From the NCBI GenBank assembly GCA_965368585.1, contig CBDUNM010000071.1:1-23793 (forward strand): a stretch of DNA of 23,793 bases, given 5' to 3'. Positions 22,575 to 23,793 of the stretch are shown here, one piece after another (the stretch's first letter is position 1; each line of letters opens with the position of its first letter). The notes beneath the pieces are model-generated. The model was not told where the DNA came from. It did no database searches and saw nothing but the letters and a program-made list of their open reading frames with translations. The stretch comes from JARRQB01 sp965368585 (GTDB lineage Bacteria; Pseudomonadota; Gammaproteobacteria; Chromatiales; Chromatiaceae). The position numbers and the translations under genes were made by a program.

Positions 22575-22593
22575 CACATTGTAATACAAAGTG
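22575..22593. promoter_or_regulatory. Palindromic operator-like site upstream of the cNMP-domain gene
   Basis: CACATTGTAATACAAAGTG is a palindrome with 9-nt arms around a central A and one mismatch per arm. It lies between the candidate promoter region and the start codon of the minus-strand gene, the position of a repressor operator. The repressor is unknown. Confidence 0.5.
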
Positions 22594-22722
22594 TATGCTA
22601 TTGCGGCGACGGATGACACCCGACCCTATGTGGTCAGGCGCACCACGCTCGCCCGGCCCATCGGCCGGTGGCCACTGCCGGCGCCGCTGCGGAACCGGCA
22701 GAGCGCGTCGTCACATTAAGAA

Positions 22723-23793
22723 TCAATACGCAGGCGCCGCGGCTTCGTACCTGAGGCCCTTAGCCGCCGCCTGCGACCTTACCGCGCCGTAGATCTTGGC
22801 GTCCAGTGAATCCTCGGCGCCGCCGCTTGCCTCGACCTTTTCCTGCAGGTACTCGTTTCTTTCTTGCGCGAGCTGGCGTATCTCGTGCTGCAGCTTCCGG
22901 CGGCTCTTGGCGGATTCCTCGATGAAACGCTTTTGCGCTGCGGGCGCCATCGCCTGCAACGATTCCGGCAGTTCGTCGCGATCCAGTTCCTCGATATCGA
23001 CCCGGCCGCTGGCGATGTCGTCCACCAGCTCGCTGTCGCCGATCAGGTTCGTTGTGCCGCTGAGAGAGCTGTTAAACGTCGCGCGGCGGGCTCGCGACTC
23101 GACCGACGCAGACTCATGCAGCTTCGTTGCGGCCGCGACTTTGCGTTGTTTTTCGGCACGTTTTGCGGCGTCCCCGTAGTAGAGCCGGGTATCGTCCAGT
23201 TGCTTGGACAATTTCGCCAGCTGCCGGTCGAAAGGCGTGGCAATGGCGACCGCGTTGCCGGAGTGCTCGACCTGAAAATAATCGCCGCCGCCCAGCGCCG
23301 CGATCTGCCGCCACCGCTGCGCCGTTGCGTTGGAACTACCCGCCTGGATGGCGTTGATCACGATACCCTTGCGCTTCGCGTCGGCCAGGATCTGCGGATA
23401 CTGGGCTTCGTCCCGATAGTCCATGTGCGGCGGTGCGTCGCCCACCAGGAAGATCACCTGAAAGGTACGCTCATCCTGGCTCCAGGAGATCCGGTGCACG
23501 GCGTCATACAGCGCCTTGTTCACGCTCTCCGGGCCGTCACCGCCGCCCTCGGCGCGATAGTCCATCAGGGTAGCGAACATCGAATCCAGATCGGAAGACA
23601 GGTCGGCGACGCGCGTGACATAGGCGTCGCCGCGGTCGCGGTACGCCACCAGCCCCATGCGGATCTGGGGTGCCTGCTCGGCCTGCGCCATGGAACTGGC
23701 GATAGACCAGATCTTCTCCTTGGAGGCTTGAATCAAGCCACTCATGCTGCCGGTCGTATCGAGCCCGAAAACCACCTCGATAATTGCTCCATC
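22723..23793 (-). CDS. von Willebrand factor A domain protein (5' end cut)
   Basis: The frame is open to the window edge; 356 codons are seen. The visible N-terminal part is a vWA domain: EVVFGLDTTGSMSGLI carries the MIDAS DxTxS-type metal-binding motif, followed by RMGLVAYRDRGDAYVTRVADLSSDLD, GGGDGPESVNKALYDAV and FQVIFLVGDAPPHMDY. The C-terminal ~150 residues are charged and helical, probably coiled coil (RKLQHEIRQLAQERNEYLQEKVEA). The MIDAS residues seem intact, so metal-dependent ligand binding is likely. The partner is unknown. The upstream part, probably with a signal peptide, is outside. Confidence 0.88.
   Translation of the reverse strand, partial: DGAIIEVVFGLDTTGSMSGLIQASKEKIWSIASSMAQAEQAPQIRMGLVAYRDRGDAYVTRVADLSSDLDSMFATLMDYRAEGGGDGPESVNKALYDAVHRISWSQDERTFQVIFLVGDAPPHMDYRDEAQYPQILADAKRKGIVINAIQAGSSNATAQRWRQIAALGGGDYFQVEHSGNAVAIATPFDRQLAKLSKQLDDTRLYYGDAAKRAEKQRKVAAATKLHESASVESRARRATFNSSLSGTTNLIGDSELVDDIASGRVDIEELDRDELPESLQAMAPAAQKRFIEESAKSRRKLQHEIRQLAQERNEYLQEKVEASGGAEDSLDAKIYGAVRSQAAAKGLRYEAAAPAY

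Overview
The window is a GC-rich stretch of chromosomal DNA, most likely from a sulfur-oxidising gammaproteobacterium (Chromatiales-like). This placement is an inference from the Sox genes (soxY, soxZ, soxA, soxX with a DUF302 gene), the single-heme form of SoxA and the mix of small DUF families; no rRNA or other phylogenetic marker is present. I found no tRNA, rRNA, CRISPR array, intact insertion sequence or phage module.

Layout, left to right. (1) 1-843, minus: 5' part of a Tat-exported helical protein of no family I can name. (2) 1348-2516: a Xre/MbcA/ParS-type antitoxin and RES-domain toxin, with a 9-bp inverted repeat ending two bases before the antitoxin start codon. (3) 2517-2923: an AT-rich gap with a 17-codon ORF behind a strong ribosome binding site. 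(4) 2924-4483: an FeS-BCP/PhrB-type photolyase with all four cluster cysteines. (5) 4646-5916: a DUF4864 protein followed by a badly decayed RNase J-like gene. (6) 6130-9856: the sulfur-oxidation cluster soxY, soxZ, a 3' remnant of soxB, a DUF302 protein, soxA and soxX. (7) 9857-10409: non-coding, with a hairpin and a remnant of an integrase-type transposase. (8) 10410-13157, minus: a Tll0287-like (DUF3365) heme protein, a GNAT acetyltransferase, a Blc-type lipocalin, a DUF2237 protein and an SRPBCC protein. (9) 13353-20154, minus: a tightly overlapping DNA-repair operon of LigB-like ATP-dependent DNA ligase, full-length Lhr helicase and Nei2-type glycosylase. (10) 20462-21975, plus: a DUF4149 membrane protein, the C-terminal remnant of a renalase-like FAD oxidoreductase, and a CIA30 protein. 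(11) 22024-22557, minus: a stand-alone cyclic-nucleotide-binding-domain protein behind an operator-like palindrome. (12) 22723-23793, minus: a von Willebrand A domain protein cut by the window edge.

How the genes fit together. SoxYZ carries sulfur intermediates on the SoxY C-terminal cysteine and SoxAX attaches thiosulfate to that cysteine. SoxB would release sulfate, but here only its last ~140 residues remain, so this cluster cannot complete the cycle unless soxB lies elsewhere. The ligase, Lhr and Nei2 genes are joined by 4-nt and 1-nt overlaps and form one repair unit: base excision, 3'-to-5' unwinding and nick sealing.

A recurring theme is gene decay. soxB, the RNase J-like gene, the renalase-like oxidoreductase and a transposase are all present only as fragments, next to otherwise intact genes. 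That fits a genome undergoing gene loss, for example in a host-associated or niche-restricted lineage, though this is inference only. The best candidates for something less described are the ligase-Lhr-Nei2 operon (whose ligase appears to lack the motif IV glutamate), the disrupted Sox cluster with its DUF302 gene, and the operator architecture of the RES toxin-antitoxin module.
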